From assembly GCA_012270135.1 (NCBI GenBank), contig JAAXIW010000232.1:1-8936 (forward strand): a DNA stretch of 8,936 nt, given 5' to 3'. This stretch comes from Brevundimonas sp. GTDB lineage: Bacteria > Pseudomonadota > Alphaproteobacteria > Caulobacterales > Caulobacteraceae. The position numbers were made by a program, and so were the translations under genes. The notes under the pieces were generated by a model. The model was not told where the DNA came from. It saw nothing but the letters and a program-made list of their open reading frames with translations, and made no database searches. Every line of letters begins with the position of its first letter. Position 1 is the first letter of the stretch. Shown piece by piece: positions 1 through 6,713 of the stretch.

Positions 1-71
1 CGCTTGCAGATCCCGCCGTCGTCGACGCTCGGAGCCGCAACCGGGCGGGCGCCGCCGCGGGGTGAGCCCAT
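1..71. other. Unresolved left flank (possible end or start of a neighbouring gene)
   Basis: Two readings are open and neither can be settled here. On the + strand, one frame runs from the window edge to a TGA at 63-65 with G/C-rich third positions, and could be the last 20 codons of an upstream gene (ending RAGAAAG). On the - strand, an ATG at 71-69 opens a frame that stays open to the window edge (starting MGSPRGGARP), and could be a divergent gene start, although I see no good ribosome binding site before it. I do not recognise either peptide. Confidence 0.2.
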
Positions 72-76
72 CCGTA

Positions 77-107
77 TTGACACGACTCGCGTGAGGGGGC
101 CGGTATC
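77..107 (+). promoter_or_regulatory. Possible promoter ahead of the P450 operon
   Basis: A perfect TTGACA lies at 77-82, which stands out in such GC-rich DNA and matches the -35 element of housekeeping promoters. The only -10-like bases downstream are GGTATC at 102-107, with a 19-base spacer; this is a poor match in both sequence and spacing. The site is about 60-90 bases before the P450 ATG, the right place for the operon's promoter. No other plausible promoter is seen before the next three genes. Confidence 0.25.
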
Positions 108-136
108 GGGCGCGGAGCGGGGCTCCAGCGATACGG
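100..136. repeat. Nested inverted repeat in the P450 5' leader
   Basis: GTATCG at 103-108 is the reverse complement of CGATAC at 129-134. If G103 is bulged, CCG at 100-102 also pairs with CGG at 134-136. Inside this, GGAGC at 114-118 and GCTCC at 122-126 form a second perfect stem with a GGG loop. No T-run follows, so it does not look like an intrinsic terminator. It could be a 5' leader structure or the two half-sites of an operator. Confidence 0.4.
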
Positions 137-166
137 CCGTCAGCCGGGGGAAGCGATCGATTCAGG

Positions 167-1414
167 ATGGACGGCGAGCCTCCGAAACTGGAGTTCCGCG
201 GACGGTTTCCGCTGGTCCTGCCCGGGGCCGGCCGTGTCCTGCGTGATCCCGAGGCGCACTGGCCGCCCGAGATCCTCGAACGGTCGGCGGTCGAGGCGCG
301 CGCCGCCCGCCGCCGGCTGGTGCTGCTGGCCTCGCCCGAAGCGATCAATGAGGTGCTGCTGAATCAGGACGGGGCGTTTCCCCGGGCCCGCCTGCACGAC
401 CGGATGCTGGGCGCCAGCTATGGCGACAACCTGGTGCGCGGCGACCGGGCCGACTGGCGGCGGCAGAGGCGCCGGTTGCTGCAGCCCTTCAACATGCCGG
501 GCGCCGAGCGGCCGGAGAAACGCATCGCCCTGGCCTGCGAACGGATCGTCGACGAATGGGTGCGAATGCCCGAGGACGCCCCGATCGACGTCATACGCGA
601 TGCGCGCAGGTTCACCCTCGACAGCCTGTGGCGCAGCTTCTTCTGCGACGAGGCGGCGGCGGGGTCGGTCGAGCCTCTGGTCGAGGCCACGGCTCTGGCC
701 ATGGACGCGCACGAGACCGCGCCGCTGACGGATCATCTCGGGGATCTGGGGCCGCTGGCGGAGCTGGCGCTCGAGCGGGAGCGGGCGCGGCTGGCGGCCG
801 AGGGCGCGGCGGCGGGCGACCTGAACACCATGCTGCTGTTCCTGCACGCGGGCCACGACAATGTCGCGGCGGCGCTGGCCTGGACCCTGTGGCTGCTGGC
901 GGAGCATCCGGACTGGCAGGGGCGGGTGCGCGAGGAATGGCGAGGGCAAGCGTCCGGAGGCGGCTTCGACGCCGGCGCCTTCCCCATCGCAGGCGCCGTG
1001 ATCCACGAGACGCTGCGGCTCTATCCGCCGATCATGCATCTGATCCGGGAGGTGGAGCGCGACATCGAGGTCGGCGGTGAGACCGTGCCCGGCGGCTTCA
1101 CCACCGTGCTCAGCCTCTACGCCCTGCATCGGAACCGGCAGTGGTGGGAGGCGCCCGACGCCTTCCGGCCGGAGCGTTTCCTTGAGGCCGCGCCCGACAT
1201 TCGCCGCCGCCTGCTGTGGGCGCCGTTCGGGACGGGGCCGCGTGGCTGTGTCGGCTCGGCCTTCGCCCGCACCGAAATGATCGTGGCCCTGGGAACGATT
1301 CTCGACCGGCTGGAGCTGCGGCCCGGACCCGGCGGCGGCATGCGGTGCCGGGTCGACTTCGTGCTGCGGCCCGAGGGACGCGGTGCGGTCGCCGTCCGTC
1401 CGGCCGGCCGATGA
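167..1414 (+). CDS. Cytochrome P450 monooxygenase
   Basis: A 415-residue soluble haem-thiolate protein, normal length for a bacterial P450 with no membrane anchor or fused reductase. Motifs appear in the expected order: C-helix WxxxR (W97, R101), I-helix AGHDN at 228-232, K-helix ExxR (E281-TL-R284), a FRPERF segment, and the haem loop FGTGPRGCVG at 354-363 with Cys361 as the iron ligand. The PERF segment and ExxR context look more like the eukaryotic-type (class E) group than like P450cam; that is an impression, not an alignment. The usual I-helix Thr is Asn232. ATG 167 is the only possible start after an in-frame TGA at 92-94; a GGGGGAAG stretch at 146-153 could help bind ribosomes. No ferredoxin or ferredoxin reductase is in the window, so electrons must come from elsewhere. 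The stop overlaps the MBOAT start (ATGA). The substrate is unknown; hydroxylation to make an acyl acceptor is my inference from that neighbour. Confidence 0.95.
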   Translation: MDGEPPKLEFRGRFPLVLPGAGRVLRDPEAHWPPEILERSAVEARAARRRLVLLASPEAINEVLLNQDGAFPRARLHDRMLGASYGDNLVRGDRADWRRQRRRLLQPFNMPGAERPEKRIALACERIVDEWVRMPEDAPIDVIRDARRFTLDSLWRSFFCDEAAAGSVEPLVEATALAMDAHETAPLTDHLGDLGPLAELALERERARLAAEGAAAGDLNTMLLFLHAGHDNVAAALAWTLWLLAEHPDWQGRVREEWRGQASGGGFDAGAFPIAGAVIHETLRLYPPIMHLIREVERDIEVGGETVPGGFTTVLSLYALHRNRQWWEAPDAFRPERFLEAAPDIRRRLLWAPFGTGPRGCVGSAFARTEMIVALGTILDRLELRPGPGGGMRCRVDFVLRPEGRGAVAVRPAGR

Positions 1415-2880
1415 ATTTCCACTCGATCGACTTCCTGCTGTTCCTGCCGGTGGTGGTGGTGCTGTATTTCGCCACGCCGCACCGCTTCCGGTGGATGCTG
1501 CTGCTGCTCGCCAGCAACGTCTTCTACGGCAGTTGGCGGATCGAGTTTCTGCCGATCCTGTGGCTGTCCACCGGGATCGACTACGCAGTCGGCCGGATGC
1601 TGCCCAAGGTGGCCGACAAGCGCCAACGGCTCGGCCTGCTTCTGGTCAGCCTGTGCGGCAACCTCGGCCTGCTGCTGTTCTTCAAATATTTCGCCCTCGC
1701 GGCCAATACGACGCTGAGCCTGTGGCATGGGGGCGAGCCGGGGGCGTTCGAGCCGATCGACATCATCCTGCCGCTGGGGATTTCGTTCTACACGTTCCAG
1801 ACCCTCGGATACGTGATCGATATCTACCGGGGACGCCGGGCGCCCGAGACCCACGCCGGCTATTTCGCCGTCTACGTCATGTATTTCCCGCAACTGATCG
1901 CCGGCCCGATCGAACGGCCGGGAAGGCTGCTGCCGCAGCTGCGCGCGGACCATGCGTTTGATCTCCGCCGCGCCGCGGTCGGCGGCGCGCTGATGCTGGT
2001 CGGCTATTTCAAGAAGCTGGTGATCGCCGACCGGCTGGCCCAGACCATCCCGACCATCCTCGCCGCGCCGCAGGACCATTCCCCGCTGACGGTGTTGCTG
2101 GCCTCGGTCGGCAGCATCTATCGCTATTATGCCGACATCTCCGGCTATGCCGACATCGCCATCGGCGCCAGCCTGGTCATCGGCATCCGACTGAGCCGGA
2201 ATTTCGACCGCCCACTCGCCGCCGCCTCGATCAGCGAGTTCTGGCAGCGCTGGCACATCACCGTCACCACCTGGTTCCGTGACTATCTCTACCTGCCGCT
2301 CGCCCGGCGGGGGCGCGAATGGTGGCGCAAGCCGGCGGCGACCCTGCTGACCATCATGATTGTGGGTTTCTGGCACGGAGCGGCCTGGACCTGGCTGGCG
2401 GCGGGGCTGATCGCGGGGCTGGTGATGATAGGCGAGGGCGCGGTGCGCCGCAGCCGGTCCATCGCGCGGGTCGCCAGTGGCGCGTTCGGGGCGATGGGGC
2501 TCGGCGATGTTCAGGTGCGTTTCGTGCAGGACAGCGCCAACCGGGTGGTTCTGTGGCTGTTCCTCATTCTGCTCGGTTCGCTGGTCAACGCCGGCGGCTG
2601 GGCGGAGGCCATGGCCGCCTGGTCCCGGATGGCCGAACTGCCGGCGCAGATCGGCGGCCTGGGCGTCGGGCCGGCCGATGTGCTGTTCCTGCCGAAATCG
2701 GTCCTGCTCGCCGTCATCGCCCTGGAGCTCTACCAGTGGCTGGACGCGCGGCGGCCGGTGTTCGAACGGCTGTCGGAGCGGGGGCTGCCCACCGCCTGGG
2801 CCTTCTACTACGCCTTGGCCGTCGTCATCCTGATGTTCGGGACCTTCGACCGGTCCGGTTTCATCTATTTCGATTTCTGA
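1411..2880 (+). CDS. MBOAT family O-acyltransferase (AlgI/DltB-like)
   Basis: A 489-residue polytopic inner-membrane protein, close to the length of AlgI. Family hallmarks are clear: PLGISFYTFQTLGYVIDIYRG-type segment at 121-141, YFPQLIAGPIERP at 158-170, EFWQRWHIT-type segment with His282, and GFWHGAAW with His322, the invariant MBOAT histidine expected at the active site. Hydrophobic segments recur from residue 8 to the C-terminus. Known relatives (AlgI, DltB, PatA) hand an acyl group from a cytoplasmic donor to an exported polymer or to a periplasmic partner. The start overlaps the P450 stop as ATGA with no Shine-Dalgarno sequence of its own, so translation is probably coupled to the P450. 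An in-frame extension upstream to 1216 lies inside the P450 and was not used. The SGNH-like gene just downstream is the expected partner. The acyl group and acceptor cannot be read from the sequence; no polysaccharide synthesis genes are present in the window. Confidence 0.93.
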   Translation: MNFHSIDFLLFLPVVVVLYFATPHRFRWMLLLLASNVFYGSWRIEFLPILWLSTGIDYAVGRMLPKVADKRQRLGLLLVSLCGNLGLLLFFKYFALAANTTLSLWHGGEPGAFEPIDIILPLGISFYTFQTLGYVIDIYRGRRAPETHAGYFAVYVMYFPQLIAGPIERPGRLLPQLRADHAFDLRRAAVGGALMLVGYFKKLVIADRLAQTIPTILAAPQDHSPLTVLLASVGSIYRYYADISGYADIAIGASLVIGIRLSRNFDRPLAAASISEFWQRWHITVTTWFRDYLYLPLARRGREWWRKPAATLLTIMIVGFWHGAAWTWLAAGLIAGLVMIGEGAVRRSRSIARVASGAFGAMGLGDVQVRFVQDSANRVVLWLFLILLGSLVNAGGWAEAMAAWSRMAELPAQIGGLGVGPADVLFLPKSVLLAVIALELYQWLDARRPVFERLSERGLPTAWAFYYALAVVILMFGTFDRSGFIYFDF

Positions 2881-2889
2881 GGGCCGCGC

Positions 2890-3951
2890 ATGATCAGGCT
2901 CGTCCAGTTTTTCGGCCTCGGTTTCCTGCTTCTGATGGTCCTCAACGGGCTGAGCTGGATCATCGACGACACCGGGGAACATCGGCAGATGCGCGAGGCC
3001 CTGCCGGCCATCCAGGGCCGCGAGGCCGTCAGCCTCGGCGGGTCGATCGGGGTGGGCCTCCGCTTTCCCGAGATGTGCGTCGACGGAGCCGACTATTTCT
3101 GGAACGGCCAGGATCTGTTCGAGGTAGAGGCCGTCGCCGATCTGATCCTCGATGGGCCGGCCCCGCCTCGATACTGGTTCGTCGTCGCGGCGCCGACGGC
3201 CCAGTCCTATGACAACGGGGCCCAGGCCAGCGAACGCGGCGGCCGGCGTCGCGAGTTTCACCGGTTGCTGTTTCGCCATGGCCGCTTCGGCATGGTGGGC
3301 GGCGACTGGCGGCAGGTGCTGATCACCGCCCTGACGCCGGCGCTGGGCTATGACGCCTGGGCGGGCCGGTTCCAGATGCTTCGTCACCAGATGGGGCTCG
3401 CGGAGGCCCCGCCGCCGCCGACGGACCGGGCGGCGCGGGATCGTCTCACGCTCGATCCGGCCCGCGCCGGGCCGGAAGCGGAGGCGTTCACGGACCGGCA
3501 GGCGGTGCAACTCCAGCGGATGGCCTATTACGACAGCTCCATCCCGCGTCGGTCCGAAGAGGCGTTGATCAGGATCAATCAGCGGATCGCGGCGACGGGT
3601 GGGACCATGATCGTGGTTACGCCTCCGATGACGGAGGCCGTGCGAGAAAGCACAATGCGCGAGATGGGAGATCAAGTGCGCGGCTTCGAGGCGATGCTGG
3701 CGCGGCTGGCGGAGGACGGCGTCGTCGTCTCCAACCATTGGCGCGACCCGGCCTTCGCGGAAAGCCATGATCTGTTCGCGGACAACCAGCATTTGAACAG
3801 GGCCGGCGCACAGGTCTTTTCGCGTTCACTCGCCGACGAGTTGAGAGATCGGGACATTTTGCCCGCCGCCGCGTGCAGTTACGGCCAAGCTGTTGAAACA
3901 GCAGGCTTCCAGACAACCTCTGGACATGAGATACTGGATGATGCGCGCTGA
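2890..3951 (+). CDS. Membrane-anchored SGNH-hydrolase-like protein, MBOAT partner
   Basis: A 353-residue protein with one N-terminal hydrophobic segment (about residues 5-25) and no clear signal peptidase site, so probably anchored in the inner membrane with the rest in the periplasm. The remainder has SGNH-type marks: a nucleophile block SLGGSIGVG with candidate Ser52, a hydrophobic strand IVVTPPM, and a C-terminal DNQHLNRAGAQ block giving the Asp298/His301 pair typical of AlgX, AlgJ and DltD-like proteins. Block I is GGS rather than GDS, as in several acetylation partners. Identity is weaker in the middle (residues 60-220). The start is supported by TGAGGG at 2878-2883, partly formed by the MBOAT stop codon, six bases before ATG. 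About 30 residues follow the last recognisable block and are encoded by distinctly less GC-rich DNA. Likely role (inference): takes the acyl group delivered by the MBOAT protein and transfers it to the final acceptor. Confidence 0.75.
   Translation: MIRLVQFFGLGFLLLMVLNGLSWIIDDTGEHRQMREALPAIQGREAVSLGGSIGVGLRFPEMCVDGADYFWNGQDLFEVEAVADLILDGPAPPRYWFVVAAPTAQSYDNGAQASERGGRRREFHRLLFRHGRFGMVGGDWRQVLITALTPALGYDAWAGRFQMLRHQMGLAEAPPPPTDRAARDRLTLDPARAGPEAEAFTDRQAVQLQRMAYYDSSIPRRSEEALIRINQRIAATGGTMIVVTPPMTEAVRESTMREMGDQVRGFEAMLARLAEDGVVVSNHWRDPAFAESHDLFADNQHLNRAGAQVFSRSLADELRDRDILPAAACSYGQAVETAGFQTTSGHEILDDAR
3889..3902. repeat. Small palindrome near the end of the SGNH-like gene
   Basis: GCTGTT at 3889-3894 and AACAGC at 3897-3902 are reverse complements separated by GA. 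The palindrome sits in the most AT-rich stretch of the operon (about 3891-3940, near 48% G+C by hand count), inside the SGNH-like coding region and about 75 bases before the radical SAM start. It may be an RNA hairpin or a regulator half-site pair, or chance. Confidence 0.25.
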
Positions 3952-3962
3952 AGTCCCGCGCC

Positions 3963-3968
3963 GGAGAG
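3963..3968 (+). promoter_or_regulatory. Ribosome binding site of the radical SAM gene
   Basis: GGAGAG ends six bases before ATG 3975, a good spacing. A competing ATG at 3971 lies in another frame, only two bases after this site, and reads just three codons before a TAG at 3980-3982. The spacing therefore favours 3975 as the real start. Confidence 0.6.
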
Positions 3969-3974
3969 AAATGA

Positions 3975-5072
3975 ATGAGTAGCCGGCGGGACCGACTGCT
4001 TCGCCTCGGCGCGTTGTTGCAGGCCGCGCCGCATCTGGCCGGTCCGTATGAGGAAGCCAAGCGCGTGGTGCGGGCGTTCCGCAAGCCTGCCTTCTACGAG
4101 GTGGCGACGCGCTGCAACCTGTTCTGCGAGGGCTGCTACTATTTCCGCGACGGCTTCAAACCTCCGGCGGAAGAGACGGACGCGGCCGCATGGGAACGGT
4201 TCTTCGAGGCGGAGGGCGCGCGGGGCGTGACCATGGCCTATTTCGTCGGCGCGGAGCCGGCGCTGGAGCAGGAACGGCTGTTCGCCGCCAGCCGGCATTT
4301 TCCGTACGGGAACATCGGCACCAACGGCACGATCCGCATCGATCCGGCCATCCCGTACAGGATCGGCGTCTCGGTCTGGGGCGTGGAGGAGGAGACCGAC
4401 GCCAGCCTGCGCGGCGGACGCTCGTTTCACAAGGCGATCCGCAATTACGCGGGCGATCGCCGGGCCATCATTCTCTACACCCTGACCCGGTCGAACCTGG
4501 GCGACGCTCGGCGGTTGGCGGAGATTTGCCGCGACAACGACCTGCCGCTGACCTTCAACATGTATTCGCCGACCCAGAGCTACCTGCGCAAGCTGCAGGA
4601 GGGGGAGGAGAACGACCGGGCCTTCTTCCGCATATCGAGCGCGGACTCGAACCTGCGCTGGGACGAGGACAGCCTGTCTGAAGTGCGGGCCCTGATGCCC
4701 CGGTTGATGGACGAGTTCCCCGGGACCGTCGTCTATTCGCGGGCCTACAACGACTGGGCGACGCAACCGGGACCGCTGTACGATATCGATCCCGAGACGG
4801 GGATCGCGCGCGATTGTCATTCCCGGATGGTCGGCCAGATGCGCTACTTCAAGACCGATCTGCAGCCGGGGTCGGAGAAGTGCGGCACGTCCGACGCCGA
4901 CTGCTCGGAATGCCGCATGTACAGCGGCGGCTGGTCGTCGAAATTCGAACCGCGCGACGAGGATGTTCGGGACGTCGCGGCCCTGACCGACTGGCTGGAG
5001 ATGATCACGGCCCTGGGTCGGATATTCCTGATCGAGCGCCCGGCGCAGCAGCCGCTGACCGTCGCCGCCTGA
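3975..5072 (+). CDS. Radical SAM protein with C-terminal cysteine cluster
   Basis: A 365-residue soluble enzyme. The canonical radical SAM motif CNLFCEGC is at 47-54 (Cys47, Cys51, Cys54) and binds the 4Fe-4S cluster that cleaves S-adenosylmethionine. The following SAM-contacting GGE motif is present as GAEP at 92-95. The C-terminal third has four more cysteines: Cys281, Cys303, Cys310 and Cys313 (C-x21-C-x6-C-x2-C), a pattern that could hold an auxiliary iron-sulphur cluster as in SPASM/Twitch proteins; the EKC...CSEC segment also recalls the C-terminal cysteine region of the hopanoid enzyme HpnH. I do not assign it to a characterised family. It lies 23 bp after the SGNH-like gene with its own ribosome binding site, so it is probably the last gene of the operon. 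The substrate is unknown; no precursor-peptide gene is seen next to it, which makes a peptide-modifying role less likely though not excluded. Confidence 0.88.
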   Translation: MSSRRDRLLRLGALLQAAPHLAGPYEEAKRVVRAFRKPAFYEVATRCNLFCEGCYYFRDGFKPPAEETDAAAWERFFEAEGARGVTMAYFVGAEPALEQERLFAASRHFPYGNIGTNGTIRIDPAIPYRIGVSVWGVEEETDASLRGGRSFHKAIRNYAGDRRAIILYTLTRSNLGDARRLAEICRDNDLPLTFNMYSPTQSYLRKLQEGEENDRAFFRISSADSNLRWDEDSLSEVRALMPRLMDEFPGTVVYSRAYNDWATQPGPLYDIDPETGIARDCHSRMVGQMRYFKTDLQPGSEKCGTSDADCSECRMYSGGWSSKFEPRDEDVRDVAALTDWLEMITALGRIFLIERPAQQPLTVAA

Positions 5073-5085
5073 GCCTCAGGCGGCG
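5063..5085. terminator. Palindrome across two convergent stop codons, likely bidirectional terminator
   Basis: Arms CGCCGCCTGAG (5063-5073) and CTCAGGCGGCG (5075-5085) are perfect reverse complements around a single C. As RNA this gives a 10-bp GC-rich stem with a three-base loop on either strand. It contains the TGA of the + strand radical SAM gene (5070-5072) and the TGA of the - strand B12 radical SAM gene (5076-5078). No T-run follows on either side, so termination efficiency is uncertain. Confidence 0.65.
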
Positions 5086-6647
5086 GTGCGGCGGGACTCG
5101 AAGGGCGGCGCGGGCAGACGGGCCCATTCGGGATCGTAGACGCCTTTCTCGCGATGGACGTACAGCGACAGCAGCCAGGTCGTCAGCACGTCCCCCAGTC
5201 CATCGCGGATGTCCGGACGGGAGCGCATGAGACGGCTGGCCCGCGCGACGATCGCGGCGACCTCGCGATCCTGGCGGCTGACCGAACGGATCATGCGGGC
5301 GAAGTGGCGGTTGGCCCTGTCCCGGGACGGCGGGCTGTGCAGTTGTCCGGTCCCGCGCGCCAGCAGCGGATTGGGGCCGAGGGTGCGGGCGACCTGCTGA
5401 AAGCGGGTCCAGAAGGCCTCGGGGCTGTAGAGCCGGCTGATCAGCCATTTCGTGCCGGTGTAGAGCTCCTGCTTCGACATCTGGGCCGGGATGATGTTGG
5501 TGACCATGTCGGCGCCGGGGAAATGCGCCTGCTCGCCGGTCAGGTCGAGGCGGCCGGCGGCCAGCATCTCGGCGTAGATCGGCGTGGCCATCGGGGCCAC
5601 CAGCGACGAGATCTTGAACGTCCCCACCGGCAGCTCCATCCCGAAGGCCTGCTGCTGCTCGAATATGCCCAGGGTGTCAGCGTCGAAACCGACCATCAGG
5701 GCCGCCTCGACCTTCAGGCCGTGGCTGACCACCTTGCGCACCTGGGCGACCATGTCGGTGTTCAGGTTCTGGCGTTTCTTGCTGGCCTTGAGGCTCTCCT
5801 CATTGACCGATTCAACGCCGATGAAGAGGTTGTTGACCCCGGCCTCGGCGCACAGGCGCAGCATGTCGTCGTCGCGGGCCACATCGATGGAGACCTGGGT
5901 GGCGAAGGTGACGAAGTCGCGGCCCTCGGTCCCGTTCCAGGCGACGAGGGCTTCCAGCAGGCCGGTGGCGCGCTTGCGGTAGACGGTGAAATTGTCGTCG
6001 GCGAGGGCGATGCGGTTGTAGCCGAGGTCATAGAGGCGCTGCACCTCGGCGATGACCTGGTCGTTGGACTTGTGGCGCTGGTTCCGGCCCAGATACTGGA
6101 TGACGTCGCAGTAGTTGCACTCGAACGGGCAGCCGCGGCTGGTCTGGACCACGCCGACGAGCGCCCGGTCGTTGTCGAACAGGTCCCAGGCGGGCACCGG
6201 CGAGCTGATCAGGGCGGGGCGCCCGCCGACGTAGCGGGGCTTCAGCGCGCCGGCCAGCATGTCGGCGTAGAAGCCCTCGGCAATCTCCTCGAACTCGCCA
6301 GTCACGGCCACGTCGCAGGCGCCGCTGAACGCCTCCGGGTCGAGGGTGATGTGGGGGCCGCCTATGATTACGGGCGTGCCGCGGGCGCGAAACCCTTCGG
6401 CGATCTCGATGGCGCGTCGGGCCTGCGAGACGTTGGCCGTGATGCCGACATAGTCGGCCGGCGCGTCGAAATCGATCGGGTCCAGGGCCTCGTCGTGCAG
6501 AACGACCTCGACGCCGGCCGGCGCCATGGCCGCCACCGTCGCGATGGCCACGGGCGCCACGCGCGTCACGGACTCCCGCCCGTCGGCGATGCCCGCGAAG
6601 TCCGCGTCCCAGTGCGGGCGCGGGGCGATCAACAGAAAGCGTGGCAT
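5076..6647 (-). CDS. B12-binding-domain radical SAM protein (HpnP-like group)
   Basis: A 523-residue protein from ATG 6647. Residues 1 to about 135 look like a Rossmann-type cobalamin-binding domain (ITANVSQARRAIEIA, VIIGGPH, AVTGEFEE segments) without the DxHxxG cobalamin-ligand motif, as is usual for class B radical SAM methylases. The radical SAM motif CPFECNYC lies at 173-180 (Cys173, Cys177, Cys180), followed by LADDNFTV and FIGVESVNEESL segments. The last part resembles the DUF4070 region found in HpnP-type hopanoid methylases. Such enzymes often methylate unactivated carbons or rearrange lipids, but the hopanoid role is not proved here and no other hpn gene is visible. A GTG directly before the ATG (6650) is an equally possible start; the GGGAGAGAG stretch at 6665-6657 fits both. 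It converges on the + strand operon with 3 bp between stops, and lies 94 bp downstream of DUF2891 on the same strand. Confidence 0.88.
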   Translation of the reverse strand: MPRFLLIAPRPHWDADFAGIADGRESVTRVAPVAIATVAAMAPAGVEVVLHDEALDPIDFDAPADYVGITANVSQARRAIEIAEGFRARGTPVIIGGPHITLDPEAFSGACDVAVTGEFEEIAEGFYADMLAGALKPRYVGGRPALISSPVPAWDLFDNDRALVGVVQTSRGCPFECNYCDVIQYLGRNQRHKSNDQVIAEVQRLYDLGYNRIALADDNFTVYRKRATGLLEALVAWNGTEGRDFVTFATQVSIDVARDDDMLRLCAEAGVNNLFIGVESVNEESLKASKKRQNLNTDMVAQVRKVVSHGLKVEAALMVGFDADTLGIFEQQQAFGMELPVGTFKISSLVAPMATPIYAEMLAAGRLDLTGEQAHFPGADMVTNIIPAQMSKQELYTGTKWLISRLYSPEAFWTRFQQVARTLGPNPLLARGTGQLHSPPSRDRANRHFARMIRSVSRQDREVAAIVARASRLMRSRPDIRDGLGDVLTTWLLSLYVHREKGVYDPEWARLPAPPFESRRTAA

Positions 6648-6663
6648 CACGGATATCTCTCTC

Positions 6664-6701
6664 CCGCTTGGGTCGCACGGAGAACAGGGTCGATCAAGCG
6701 G
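6664..6701. repeat. Inverted repeat in the leader of the B12 radical SAM gene
   Basis: CCGCTTG at 6664-6670 and CAAGCGG at 6695-6701 are perfect reverse complements 24 bases apart. CGCAC at 6674-6678 can instead pair with GTGCG at 6701-6705; the two pairings share only G6701. The left arm touches the presumed ribosome binding site of the - strand gene. It may be an operator or a leader RNA structure that shields the start; chance is also possible. Confidence 0.35.
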
Positions 6702-6713
6702 TGCGTGAGCGGA

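Noticed and set aside
4..246. 80-codon + strand open frame at the left edge
   Set aside because: It runs into the P450 gene in another frame, starts at a non-ATG codon without a ribosome binding site and has no recognisable motif.
1216..1410. N-terminal extension of the MBOAT protein by 65 residues
   Set aside because: It overlaps the P450 haem-binding region and is Arg-rich; the family begins with the MNFHSIDFLLF membrane segment at 1411.
1117..3792. 891-codon open frame on the - strand opposite the P450, MBOAT and SGNH-like genes
   Set aside because: Its product is low-complexity, rich in Arg, Gln, Pro, His and Asp with no domain, as expected for the antisense of high-GC coding DNA. The + strand frames have clear family motifs.
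3971..3982. ATG at 3971 as the radical SAM start
   Set aside because: It is in another frame and ends after three codons at TAG; the ribosome binding site spacing fits ATG 3975.
5076..6647. Naming the B12 radical SAM gene hpnP
   Set aside because: The domain order resembles HpnP, but several related families share it and no hopanoid gene lies in the window.
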